This document shows positions 1 to 5,921 of a stretch of 6,475 bases of DNA, in pieces. The position numbers and the translations under genes are program-made. This DNA comes from an uncultured Clostridia bacterium. GTDB taxonomy: Bacteria > Bacillota > Clostridia > Christensenellales > CAG-917. Positions within the stretch are counted from its first letter, which is position 1; every line of letters begins with the position of its first letter. The stretch covers positions 1 to 6,475 of the forward strand of contig CANQCC010000081.1 of the NCBI GenBank assembly GCA_947589635.1, read 5' to 3'. Below the pieces are notes generated by a model. It ran no database searches. It saw only the letters and a program-made list of their open reading frames with translations, and was not told the DNA's origin.

Positions 1-186
1 TCTGGATGCGGTAAGCTCGCCTGCACGCCTGCACACATGCACCGCGGTTATCTTTTCGATGGCTACGTCCAAGTTGCCGTCGGTCGCGGGAGCGGGGCCC
101 TCCACATTAAAATCGGGCGCAGCCTGTGCGTCCTGATTTTTTGAATATTCCGATTGAGAATCGCCGTCTTTCAAAGCATTCCTCAT
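1..186 (-). CDS. Partial N-terminal fragment of an unidentified protein; possibly a group II intron maturase N-terminus
   Basis: The frame is open from ATG at 186-184 to base 1 (62 codons) and would continue outside the window. The same frame is also open upstream to a TAG at 255-253. The fragment is hydrophilic, rich in Asp, Glu, Gln, Ala and Pro, with no signal peptide or membrane segment, and becomes basic near the edge (VHVCRRAGELTASR). No SD precedes ATG 186. TTG at 174-172 has AGGA five bases upstream (183-180) and is an alternative start. No diagnostic domain is reached. It directly follows about 580 bases of hairpin-rich minus-strand sequence, the layout of a group II intron whose reverse transcriptase/maturase is encoded in domain IV. 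That identity is inference from context; RT motifs would lie beyond the window. It could equally be an unrelated hypothetical gene. Confidence 0.45.
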   Translation of the reverse strand, partial: MRNALKDGDSQSEYSKNQDAQAAPDFNVEGPAPATDGNLDVAIEKITAVHVCRRAGELTASR

Positions 187-772
187 AAAATATTTGCGGT
201 TTGGTGGCAACTGTTCGGGTAAACCTTGCGCCTTAGGTTCGGTAGGATTTCCCTACGCGACAACTTGCCGTCGCCGTCCAAGGAGTTTCCAATCACGTCG
301 CGTATCTCTTTCGAGAAACCGAATCGCCACTCAGAGCACACTATAATCCCCAAACAGTCTGCAAGAACAGTCTAGAAGTTTTCCTTGACAGATTTCATCC
401 GACCTTATCTTTTTTTGCAACGTTGATTTCATGAAGCGATCGGCGTGACGTATTGGCCATACGCGCCGCCGTTGATCCTCAATTCCTCAACGCCACTCAA
501 AGCAGGCTACACTGTACACAGCGCTTTCGCACCGCATAGACAGGTTTCACCCCGGTCAGTAGTAGGGTTAAAAGCCACAACCGAGTCGGGTCTCCACGGA
601 GATTGGGTCGGGGTTTGCATGCCGTTGCAAGCCGCCCAAAGTCCTTAACTCCCAGCAACAGCCCCAATTTGGGCAAAAGAAGCCATCACCAGAAACTTCA
701 TCGATATGCCCTTTGACGATATTTTACCCCCGTCTTCGGTTCGGCGAAATCTGACTAGAATACTGCGCCACC
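187..772 (-). ncRNA. Large structured RNA region; candidate group II intron domains I-III
   Basis: No frame here looks coding: each is cut by stops. The minus-strand sequence is dense in hairpins: 661-674 (GCCC/GGGC), 615-630 (TTGCA/TGCAA), 591-602 (TCTC/GAGA), 515-538 (10 pairs, GAAA loop), 441-471 (CGGCG/CGCCG enclosing CGTAT/ATACG), 302-319 (GAAA loop, one U-U mismatch), 257-274 (7 pairs with two G-U), 242-256 (GTAGGG/TCCTAC) and 222-239 (AACCT/AGGTT). CCTAAG (237-232) and TATGG (461-457) match the two strands of the 11-nt GAAA-tetraloop receptor but are too far apart to be read as one local receptor. Size, density of GNRA loops and the following ORF fit group II intron domains I-III. No convincing GUGYG 5' end was fixed: GTGGC at 771-767 is non-canonical, and GTGCG at 532-528 lies in a hairpin. 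Domain V lies outside. Alternatives are another large ornate ncRNA or a long 5' leader. Confidence 0.45.
515..538 (-). other. 10-bp RNA hairpin with GAAA tetraloop
   Basis: On the minus strand, TATGCGGTGC (538-529), GAAA loop (528-525) and GCGCTGTGTA (524-515) pair along all ten positions. Four pairs are G-U (536-517, 535-518, 533-520, 531-522). On the plus strand these become A-C mismatches, so the fold supports transcription from the minus strand specifically. Confidence 0.6.
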
Positions 773-778
773 GATAAT

Positions 779-807
779 ATATTATACCAAAGCGCGCAAA
801 ATGTCAA
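779..807 (-). promoter_or_regulatory. Sigma-A-like promoter facing the left structured region
   Basis: On the minus strand TTGACA (807-802) is followed 17 bases later by TAATAT (784-779). An exact TATAAT (786-781) overlaps it at a 15-base spacing. Transcription would start near 772 and run left into the hairpin-rich region. The sequence is AT-rich and lies just downstream of recG, so part of the match could be chance. Confidence 0.45.
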
Positions 808-830
808 CATATACGGACATTCTTATAAAA

Positions 831-864
831 TTATCCGTCAAAATCAGGCAATCTAATCGGATAA
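831..864 (-). terminator. Possible terminator of the asp23-fakA-recG operon
   Basis: Just after the recG stop, on the minus strand, TTATCCG (864-858) pairs with CGGATAA (837-831) across a 20-base loop and is followed by TTTTATAAG. The stem is only 7 bp with a long loop and a short U tract, so this would be a weak intrinsic terminator at best. Confidence 0.35.
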
Positions 865-871
865 AATATTT

Positions 872-2887
872 TTAACTGTTCAAAGTCACTTTATTAAGTT
901 CTTCAATAAACGCGCGCACTCTGCCCTCGCTTCGACGCGTGAGAGAGATAAGCTCGCCCACGGGGATATCTTTAAGCGCGTCTTCGCAGTATGATTTTGC
1001 GTTTGAAAGTATTTGGGCGTTCATCTTCAGCGAGAATATAGGCGTAAGCGAGGCCCCGCTCTGCCTTGTCCCGACAAAGTCCCCAGCGCCTCTCGTCTCG
1101 AAGTCCACTTCGGCAAGAAATTGCCCGTCGTTGCTCGCCTCAAGCGCTTTCAACCTTTCAGAGGCCGATTTACTTACAAGATAACATCTTGCGTCCCTGC
1201 CGTCTCGTCCCACTCTTCCTCTCAATTGATGCAGCGAAGCAAGCCCGAATCTGTCCGCGTCAAGGATTATCATATCGCTTGCGCGTGTGTCTACGCCCAC
1301 TTCGACTATGTTTGTGGCGACAAGCAAGGATATTTTGCCCTCCGCAAAGGCGCTCATAGCCGCGTTTTTCTGCTCATTTGACATCTTTCCATGCAGCGCG
1401 CAGACTGATATTCCCTCAAATTTCTGCTTGTATTCGCTCATGAACTTCTCAACCGAGAAGATATCGTAACCTTCGCTGTCCACTATCGCAGGACACACAA
1501 TAAAAGCTTGCCCGCCTCCTTTACAGCGCGCAACCACCTCGTCGATGGCGATATTCGCGTCCTCCACTATGCGCGTAACAATATTTGAGGTCGCCTCTTT
1601 TCGCCGCTTTATATATGAGATGGCTATGTCGTCATAGAAAGTCAACGCCATCGAGCGCGGAATGGGGGTCGCGGTCATGGATAAAATGTCCTTGGCGCCC
1701 TTATTTTCAAGCGATTTTCGCTCTCTGACTCCAAATTTGTGCTGTTCGTCGATGACGGCAAGCGCAAGATCCTTATATATGACCGCGTCCGATATCAGCG
1801 CCTGAGTGCCGATAACGCAGCTGATTTCCCCGCTCGCAAGCCCATCAAGGATAAATTCCCTCTCTTTTGGCGGCGTAGAGGCAGTCAACAACGCAAAATT
1901 TATGCCAAGTTTGTCAGCGATAGGCTTAAATGACTTTGCATGTTGCGTCGCAAGTATCTCGGTTGGCGCCATAATGGCGGCTTGTCTTCCGCCTGCCGCC
2001 GCAAAATACGCCGCGAAAAACGCCACCGCCGTCTTGCCGCTTCCCACATCTCCGCTTATTATTCGCGACATATTTTCATCAGACTTAAGAGACGCGGATA
2101 TTTCTTCAATCGCCGCAAGTTGACTTTCTGTTAGCGTAAACGGGAGGGAATTTATATAGTCAAGTGTTCTAATATTTGCTGTTTTATAGAATACTTTTCT
2201 AATTTTTTGGGTCGAATCGGACAGTTTTTTGAAGATCAACAGCACAATTGCCATGTCGATGGACGCAAGGCATTTAAGCCCGCGTTCCGCATCCGAAATG
2301 TCGCGCGGTCTGTGCACGGCCTCAAAACATCTGCTCATATCAAGATTTACCCTGCCCGTTGCGCCGTCGTATTTTCTTGTCTTAAGATCGTCGAGCGCCG
2401 CATACATTATGTTTTTGAAGGTGTTAAGCCCTATTATGCCCTTAAGCGGATATTGTACGTATACGCCTTTATTGAGTTTCGAAGCCCTTTCGGTCTTTTC
2501 GCATTGGGGATTGACGATATTGAACATGTCCGGGTCGTCGGCAAGTTTTCCGAGCAGGCGATAGCTCTTCCCCTCTTCGAATACCCCGTGCAAGAACGGC
2601 ATGTTGTAAAATGTGGCTCTGAAGCGGAATTTTTTGTTGATATCGTCAGAAAAAGTCACATAAAAACCGCGCTTGCCCCTCTTTGAAGGCGCAGATACGC
2701 GGGTGACCGTGCCCTCAAACAGACTCAGCTGCCCTACCGACGCGTCCGATATGGATATAGGATCCGAAAGATTTATATAGCGCGACGGGAAAAAAGAAAG
2801 AAGCTCGAACACAGATTTTATGCCAAGCTCCTCAAGTTTTTTCAATGTGGCGGCGCCTACGCCTTTGATTTCGCCAAGCGTAAGCAT
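872..2887 (-). CDS. recG: ATP-dependent DNA helicase RecG
   Basis: RecG is a monomeric SF2 translocase that binds branched DNA and regresses stalled forks or migrates Holliday junctions in DNA repair and recombination. The 671 residues are near the usual 680-690. An HhH-like start (LGEIKGVGAATLKKLEELG) leads into the wedge/OB region (FFPSRY at 33-38, OB about 50-140). The helicase core follows: LPFTLTESQ near 248, Walker A GDVGSGKT (279-286), MAPTEILATQH near 306, DEQH (380-383), TATP (405-408), ALHGKM near 497, QLRGRVGR (554-561) and the RecG-type TRG segment TRGAGDFVGTRQSG (598-611). Motif II reads DEQHKFG where DEQHRFG is usual. The PPGR segment that normally follows motif III is not recognisable (IKRRKEATSN). 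The start overlaps the fakA stop in TAATG, with GGTGGA (2896-2891) as SD, suggesting coupled translation. Last gene of the operon. Confidence 0.97.
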   Translation of the reverse strand: MLTLGEIKGVGAATLKKLEELGIKSVFELLSFFPSRYINLSDPISISDASVGQLSLFEGTVTRVSAPSKRGKRGFYVTFSDDINKKFRFRATFYNMPFLHGVFEEGKSYRLLGKLADDPDMFNIVNPQCEKTERASKLNKGVYVQYPLKGIIGLNTFKNIMYAALDDLKTRKYDGATGRVNLDMSRCFEAVHRPRDISDAERGLKCLASIDMAIVLLIFKKLSDSTQKIRKVFYKTANIRTLDYINSLPFTLTESQLAAIEEISASLKSDENMSRIISGDVGSGKTAVAFFAAYFAAAGGRQAAIMAPTEILATQHAKSFKPIADKLGINFALLTASTPPKEREFILDGLASGEISCVIGTQALISDAVIYKDLALAVIDEQHKFGVRERKSLENKGAKDILSMTATPIPRSMALTFYDDIAISYIKRRKEATSNIVTRIVEDANIAIDEVVARCKGGGQAFIVCPAIVDSEGYDIFSVEKFMSEYKQKFEGISVCALHGKMSNEQKNAAMSAFAEGKISLLVATNIVEVGVDTRASDMIILDADRFGLASLHQLRGRVGRDGRDARCYLVSKSASERLKALEASNDGQFLAEVDFETRGAGDFVGTRQSGASLTPIFSLKMNAQILSNAKSYCEDALKDIPVGELISLTRRSEGRVRAFIEELNKVTLNS

Positions 2888-4548
2888 TATTCCACCGAAA
2901 GTATGTAATAATAGTGCGGCTGTCCGCCGTTGTATGCGGCGATCTCAAGCTCCGGGAAGACCTCCGACAGCTTGCTGACCGCCTCGTCCGCGTCATGTTC
3001 GCTTATCTTGTCGCCGTAATACAGCGTAAGCGTATCTTTGCCGGGCGCTATCTTTTTGACCGTTGTCATAAGCGCCGCTTCGACGGTCGCGTTTTTGGCG
3101 ATTATCTTTTTGCCGCAGATACCTATTATGTCGCCCTCTTTTACCGAGAATCCGTTCATTCTGGTGGAGCGCACTGCGTGGGTAATTTCGGCGGCGATGA
3201 CGCCCTTTGTCGCCTCGGTCATTGCGGACACGTTGCTTTCGCTGTCCGCCTCCTCGTCAAACGCGAGCACGGCGGCGATGCCTTCGGGCATATTGGCGGA
3301 AGGAATGACGTGCACTTCGACTCTTGCAAGCGCTCTCGCCTGTTCTGCCGCAAGAACGACGTTGGAGTTGTTGGGCAAAACGTAGACGTGTTTTGCCGCC
3401 GCTCTGTTGACCGCCGCAAGTATGTCGTCCACCGCGGGATTCATGGTCTGGCCGCCTTCGACGACGATGTCCACGCCGAGGTCGCGGAAGATGTCCGCCA
3501 TCCCCTCGCCGAGGCACACGGAAATCAGCGCGTAGGGCTTAAGATTGCTCTCATCCCCGCCTTCCGCCTCTTCGGGGTGAAGTTTGCGGTGTTGCTCGAC
3601 CATATTTTCTATCTTGACGCCGTCAAGCTCGCCGAGCTTGAGCGCCGCGTTGATGGCTCTGTCGGGATGGTTTGTATGCACGTGAGTCTTGACAAGATCC
3701 GTATCGCCTATGACCAGCACGCAGTCGCCTATCGACATCAGATATTCGCGGTAGCTGTCTATCGCGGCGTCCGTGACGTCTTTGTTGAGGTGCGTGATGA
3801 AATATTCCGTACAATATTGGAAGGTGATATGGTCATAGTCGTTCTCGAAGGGGTCGTAGCTTGCGTTCTCCTCGCGGCCGATGTCCTCGCTTGGCGTCAC
3901 ATGCACGCCCTCTCCGTCAAGCAAGACGAGGTCCATGCCCATAAGAGTGCGATACATTCCGTCAAATATCGTGACAAGTCCGCGCCCGCCTGCGTCGACT
4001 ACGCCCGCCTTCTTGAGGACGGGAAGCATGTCGGGAGTCTTTTGCAGCACTGCCTCGCCCGCGTCGATTATGCGTTTGAGGAAAGTCCCCATATCCGCTT
4101 TTCTGCTGCGGCATGCGGCCTCTGCCTCCTCCGCCATGACGCGCACGACGGTGAGGATTGTGCCTTCCTTGGGCTTTGTAACGGCGCCGTAAGCGATCTC
4201 CGCGCCCTTTTTGAGGCATTGCGCAAACACTTTGGGGGTGAGCTCCGCCTTGCCGTCAAGCGCGACCGCGAAACCTTTGAATATCTGTGAGGAAATGACG
4301 CCCGAATTGCCTCTTGCGCCCTTCAGCGCGCCCGTGGAAAACGCGAGCGCTATCTCGTCAATAAGCAGCGAATTGCAGGTGTTGGCTTCTCTTAGCGCGG
4401 ACGAGAGCGTCAGCGACATATTTGTGCCCGTATCCCCGTCCGGGACGGGAAAGACGTTAAGCGCGTCGATCGTTGCGCGATTTATTTCGAGCGCTTTTAC
4501 TCCGCCCGCAAGCATTTCCTTAAATTTGAGTCCGTCTGTCTTGTTCAT
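2887..4548 (-). CDS. fakA: DAK2-domain fatty acid kinase ATP-binding subunit (FakA/YloV)
   Basis: FakA is the cytosolic kinase subunit that phosphorylates fatty acids presented by a DegV-type FakB carrier, feeding exogenous fatty acids into phospholipid synthesis. The 553 residues match the family length. The N-terminal DAK2 domain (about 1-200) has the Mg-ATP motif PDGDTGTNM (36-44), GARGNSGV (77-84), PKEGTILTV (126-134) and AGVVDAGGRGL (181-191). The middle domain carries CTEYF (246-250) and KTHVHTNHPD (287-296). In FakA structures, as I recall, this domain binds zinc through Cys and His; C246, H289 and H291 are the candidates here. The C-terminal DegV-like domain (about 335-553) has GGQTMNP (365-371) and LPNNSNV (391-397). 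No fakB is present in this window. The start lies 7 bases after the asp23 stop with only a weak AGG SD, as expected for an operon-internal gene. Confidence 0.94.
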   Translation of the reverse strand: MNKTDGLKFKEMLAGGVKALEINRATIDALNVFPVPDGDTGTNMSLTLSSALREANTCNSLLIDEIALAFSTGALKGARGNSGVISSQIFKGFAVALDGKAELTPKVFAQCLKKGAEIAYGAVTKPKEGTILTVVRVMAEEAEAACRSRKADMGTFLKRIIDAGEAVLQKTPDMLPVLKKAGVVDAGGRGLVTIFDGMYRTLMGMDLVLLDGEGVHVTPSEDIGREENASYDPFENDYDHITFQYCTEYFITHLNKDVTDAAIDSYREYLMSIGDCVLVIGDTDLVKTHVHTNHPDRAINAALKLGELDGVKIENMVEQHRKLHPEEAEGGDESNLKPYALISVCLGEGMADIFRDLGVDIVVEGGQTMNPAVDDILAAVNRAAAKHVYVLPNNSNVVLAAEQARALARVEVHVIPSANMPEGIAAVLAFDEEADSESNVSAMTEATKGVIAAEITHAVRSTRMNGFSVKEGDIIGICGKKIIAKNATVEAALMTTVKKIAPGKDTLTLYYGDKISEHDADEAVSKLSEVFPELEIAAYNGGQPHYYYILSVE

Positions 4549-4555
4549 TTATGAC

Positions 4556-4906
4556 CTATACGCGTATGCCGACCACATTGACGTGCACGTGCTTGACCCT
4601 CATCCCCGTGAAGGTCTCGACGGAAAATCTGACGGCATCCGAAAGAGACTTTTTTACGGCTTCCACATTAACTCCGACCTTAAGCACGACGTAGACCTCG
4701 ATATAAATAAAGTTGTCGACGATTTGCACGACGACGCCGCGGCTTCTTCTGGTTTTTCCCATAAGGAGGTTAAAATTCTCGCTGAAACGACGTGATACAA
4801 GATCTACCACGCCATAACATTCCGAAGCGGCGTGCGAGGCGACAATCTGCACGGCCTCTTCGCCGATGGAAATCTTTCCGAATTTGTTTGAAGTTGATAG
4901 TGACAT
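4556..4906 (-). CDS. Asp23/Gls24 family envelope stress response protein (YloU-like)
   Basis: A small soluble protein of 116 residues, typical length for the YloU branch of the Asp23/Gls24 family. It opens with GKISIGEEAVQIVASHAASECYGVVDLVSRRF, shown here only through its hallmarks: ISIGEEAV followed by a helix ending in AASECYGV. The second half has the family's alternating beta pattern (VVVQIVDNFIYIEVYVVLKVGVNV) and closes with VKHVHVNVVGIRV. There is no signal peptide or membrane helix. The biochemical role of YloU is not established; Asp23 relatives associate with the cell envelope or respond to alkaline stress. It is the first gene of the operon with fakA and recG, a pairing conserved in Bacillota. 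The upstream sequence has no clear SD (the ATG is preceded by TTAAATAACGGT), which is unusual next to rpmB, so an internal start or near-leaderless initiation cannot be excluded. Confidence 0.92.
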   Translation of the reverse strand: MSLSTSNKFGKISIGEEAVQIVASHAASECYGVVDLVSRRFSENFNLLMGKTRRSRGVVVQIVDNFIYIEVYVVLKVGVNVEAVKKSLSDAVRFSVETFTGMRVKHVHVNVVGIRV

Positions 4907-4917
4907 ACCGTTATTTA

Positions 4918-4946
4918 ATACTACAATAAATAAATAAATTTTGCAA
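4918..4946 (-). promoter_or_regulatory. Candidate promoter of the asp23-fakA-recG operon
   Basis: On the minus strand, TTGCAA (4946-4941) and TAGTAT (4923-4918) are separated by 17 bases (4 of 6 matches to the -10 consensus). The start would fall about 4 bases before the asp23 ATG, giving an almost leaderless mRNA, which fits the absence of an SD. Surrounding DNA is very AT-rich, so other hexamers are possible. Confidence 0.35.
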
Positions 4947-4973
4947 CTAAATCACAAATTTTGCTAAAATCAG

Positions 4974-5002
4974 TTGCCAAGACTTTTTATATTTGCTACA
5001 AT
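4974..5002 (+). promoter_or_regulatory. Sigma-A promoter of rpmB (extended -10)
   Basis: TTGCCA (4974-4979), a 17-base spacer, and TACAAT (4997-5002) preceded by TG at 4994-4995 make an extended -10 promoter. The expected start is near 5009, leaving a leader of about 23 bases that contains the rpmB SD. It is divergent from the asp23 operon promoter. Confidence 0.75.
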
Positions 5003-5018
5003 ATCGGCGTTGTCAAAT

Positions 5019-5025
5019 AGGAGGT
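5019..5025 (+). promoter_or_regulatory. Shine-Dalgarno site of rpmB
   Basis: AGGAGGT ends six bases before ATG 5032 and fixes the start there. The frame stays open upstream to a TTG at 4993, but that codon overlaps the promoter and would add 13 residues absent from L28 proteins. Confidence 0.9.
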
Positions 5026-5031
5026 ACATTT

Positions 5032-5223
5032 ATGTCCAGAGTTTGTAGTGTTTGCGGAAAAGGCAGAATGAGCGGTAACGCCGTCAGCCACAGCCATAGA
5101 AAGACAAGGCGCAGTTGGGCGCCCAACGTCCAGAAAGTCAAGGTCAACACTCCTTCGGGCGGAGTCAGCGAAGTGTATGTCTGCACGCGTTGCCTTCGCG
5201 CAGGTAAAGTAGACCGCGCATAA
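5032..5223 (+). CDS. rpmB: 50S ribosomal protein L28 (bL28), zinc-binding form
   Basis: bL28 is a structural protein of the large ribosomal subunit. The 63-residue product starts MSRVCSVCGKGRMSGN and carries the family core SHSHRKTRRSW with the following NVQKV. Two CxxC pairs are present (C5/C8 and C51/C54), the C+ form that binds one zinc ion. Bacteria with this form often have a zinc-free paralogue elsewhere for zinc starvation; none is visible here. The very basic composition and length fit the family. It has its own promoter, a strong SD and its own terminator, so it is a monocistronic unit. It points opposite to both neighbours of the ancestral cluster (spoVM and asp23), as in B. subtilis. 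Confidence 0.97.
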   Translation: MSRVCSVCGKGRMSGNAVSHSHRKTRRSWAPNVQKVKVNTPSGGVSEVYVCTRCLRAGKVDRA

Positions 5224-5226
5224 CTT

Positions 5227-5270
5227 AAGGCTTATGCCTTGCCCCTCGTCGAGGGGCTTTTATTTTTTTT
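5227..5270 (+). terminator. Intrinsic terminator of rpmB, two hairpins in tandem
   Basis: AAGGC (5227-5231) pairs with GCCTT (5236-5240) over TTAT. Directly after it GCCCCTC (5241-5247) pairs with GAGGGGC (5251-5257) over GTC, followed by the T-rich tract TTTTATTTTTTTT. The second GC-rich stem plus T tract is a textbook terminator; the first stem may help folding. Confidence 0.92.
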
Positions 5271-5319
5271 GCGTTATCAAAATTCCCACTGTTTGGTGCT
5301 TTATCGCAAATATTTGCTG

Positions 5320-5348
5320 TTGACAACAAATTCCCGACTTCGTATAAT
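5320..5348 (+). promoter_or_regulatory. Perfect-consensus sigma-A promoter of the ferritin-like gene
   Basis: TTGACA (5320-5325), a 17-base spacer and TATAAT (5343-5348) match the consensus exactly. The start would be near 5355, only a few bases before the SD GGAGGGGAG (5358-5366), so the leader is about 15 bases. This position selects ATG 5370 as the intended start and argues against a start inside the rpmB terminator. Confidence 0.85.
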
Positions 5349-5369
5349 AAATTTATTGGAGGGGAGTCT

Positions 5370-5796
5370 ATGGCAAAAGAGGATAAAACGCTCAAAAAAA
5401 GTTACCAAACGGCTGAAAACGCTCCAAAAACAGGAGATAAGCGCCGTATTGATGTACCGCAATCTAGCAACGCACTTTGACGACGAGCAAATAAAGGAGA
5501 CTTTGTCAAATCTCGCCACAAGCGAAGGCAAACACGCCGCCATGTGCAAAGCGCGCACTGATATTGTGACGCGTCCAAATTCCGCTATGAAAAACGCGGT
5601 GGTATTTATGCTTAAACTGTGCGGCAAAAAGGCGACGCTAAAAACAGTTGCGCGCGTTGAAAAATTCGCTTCGAAAATTTATCGCAAGATAGAGGTCATC
5701 TTCCTCGAATTTTCTTCCGTCGCCGAGGACGAAATGAGCCACTCCATAATTTTGCGCGAGCTTGTAAACTACAAACCCGCCGAGCGCGCCGACTAG
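5370..5796 (+). CDS. Ferritin-like (rubrerythrin-type) diiron protein with an apparent +1 frameshift near the N-terminus
   Basis: ATG 5370 has an excellent SD (GGAGG, 5358-5362), but its frame runs only 36 codons to TGA at 5478-5480. The conserved body lies in the next frame, open to TAG at 5794-5796. The frames join at a run of seven A (5394-5400). With six A, the start reads MAKEDKTLKKVTKRLKTLQKQE and continues smoothly to a 141-residue protein. In that numbering the four-helix bundle holds E22 (helix 1), E52xxH55 (helix 2), E97 (helix 3) and E121xxH124 (helix 4), a complete diiron ligand set resembling the VIT1/CCC1-associated rubrerythrin family. A role in iron or oxidative-stress handling is inferred. 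The alternative start in the body frame, TTG 5356, lies before the SD; ATG 5452 would lose helix 1. The cause may be sequencing error, a real mutation, or slippage on the A run. Confidence 0.75.
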
Positions 5797-5815
5797 TCCC
5801 CAACGCCTCTTTCAA

Positions 5816-5850
5816 GCGCATATATATACTTTCAGCCGATATATACGCGC
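5816..5850. other. Inverted repeat between convergent genes
   Basis: GCGCATATATA (5816-5826) and TATATACGCGC (5840-5850) form an 11-position stem. Its single mismatch (A5820/C5846) becomes a U-G pair in minus-strand RNA. It sits 20 bases after the ferritin-like gene's stop. No good T tract follows on either side, so termination is possible but not shown. Confidence 0.45.
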
Positions 5851-5889
5851 ATATCAATTTGTTTGTAGCATAAATAAATATATGTATAC

Positions 5890-5921
5890 AAAAAGACCCG
5901 TCGCTATTTGGCGGATCTTTT
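5890..5921 (-). terminator. Intrinsic terminator overlapping the 3' end of spoVM
   Basis: On the minus strand AAAAGATCCG (5921-5912) pairs with CGGGTCTTTT (5900-5891), with one U-G pair, over an 11-base loop that contains the spoVM stop codon; the T tract follows at once. With A and T tracts on both sides it may also stop plus-strand transcripts from the ferritin-like gene, with one A-C mismatch in that direction. Confidence 0.7.

Noticed and set aside
183..373. Minus-strand frame with an EF-hand/dockerin-like LDGDGKLSRREIL string
   Set aside because: There is a single short match, no credible start, and the same bases form the hairpins at 257-274 and 242-256.
445..648. 67-codon plus-strand frame in the left region
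   Set aside because: It lies over the minus-strand hairpins (including the G-U-rich stem), has no SD and no recognisable motif.
429..701. Minus-strand frame starting MKFLVMASFAQIGAVAGS, like a signal peptide
   Set aside because: TAA follows at once (647-645), more stops come later in the same frame, and no SD is present; the sequence is better explained as structured RNA than as a decayed gene.
187..772. RNase P RNA, tmRNA or SRP RNA
   Set aside because: No GAGGAAAGUCC-type RNase P core, no TpsiC/CCA end or tag-peptide frame of tmRNA, and no SRP Alu/S-domain consensus was found on reading either strand.
2914..4290. 458-codon open frame on the plus strand antisense to fakA
   Set aside because: It mirrors fakA, has no family resemblance, low-complexity Arg/His/Val-rich composition and no SD; it is a by-product of fakA codon use.
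4993..5031. Longer rpmB start at TTG 4993
   Set aside because: It overlaps the -10 element and adds residues not found in L28; AGGAGGT points to ATG 5032.
5239..5369. Extended start of the ferritin-like gene from ATG 5239
   Set aside because: It would begin inside the rpmB terminator and upstream of the consensus promoter, and has no SD.
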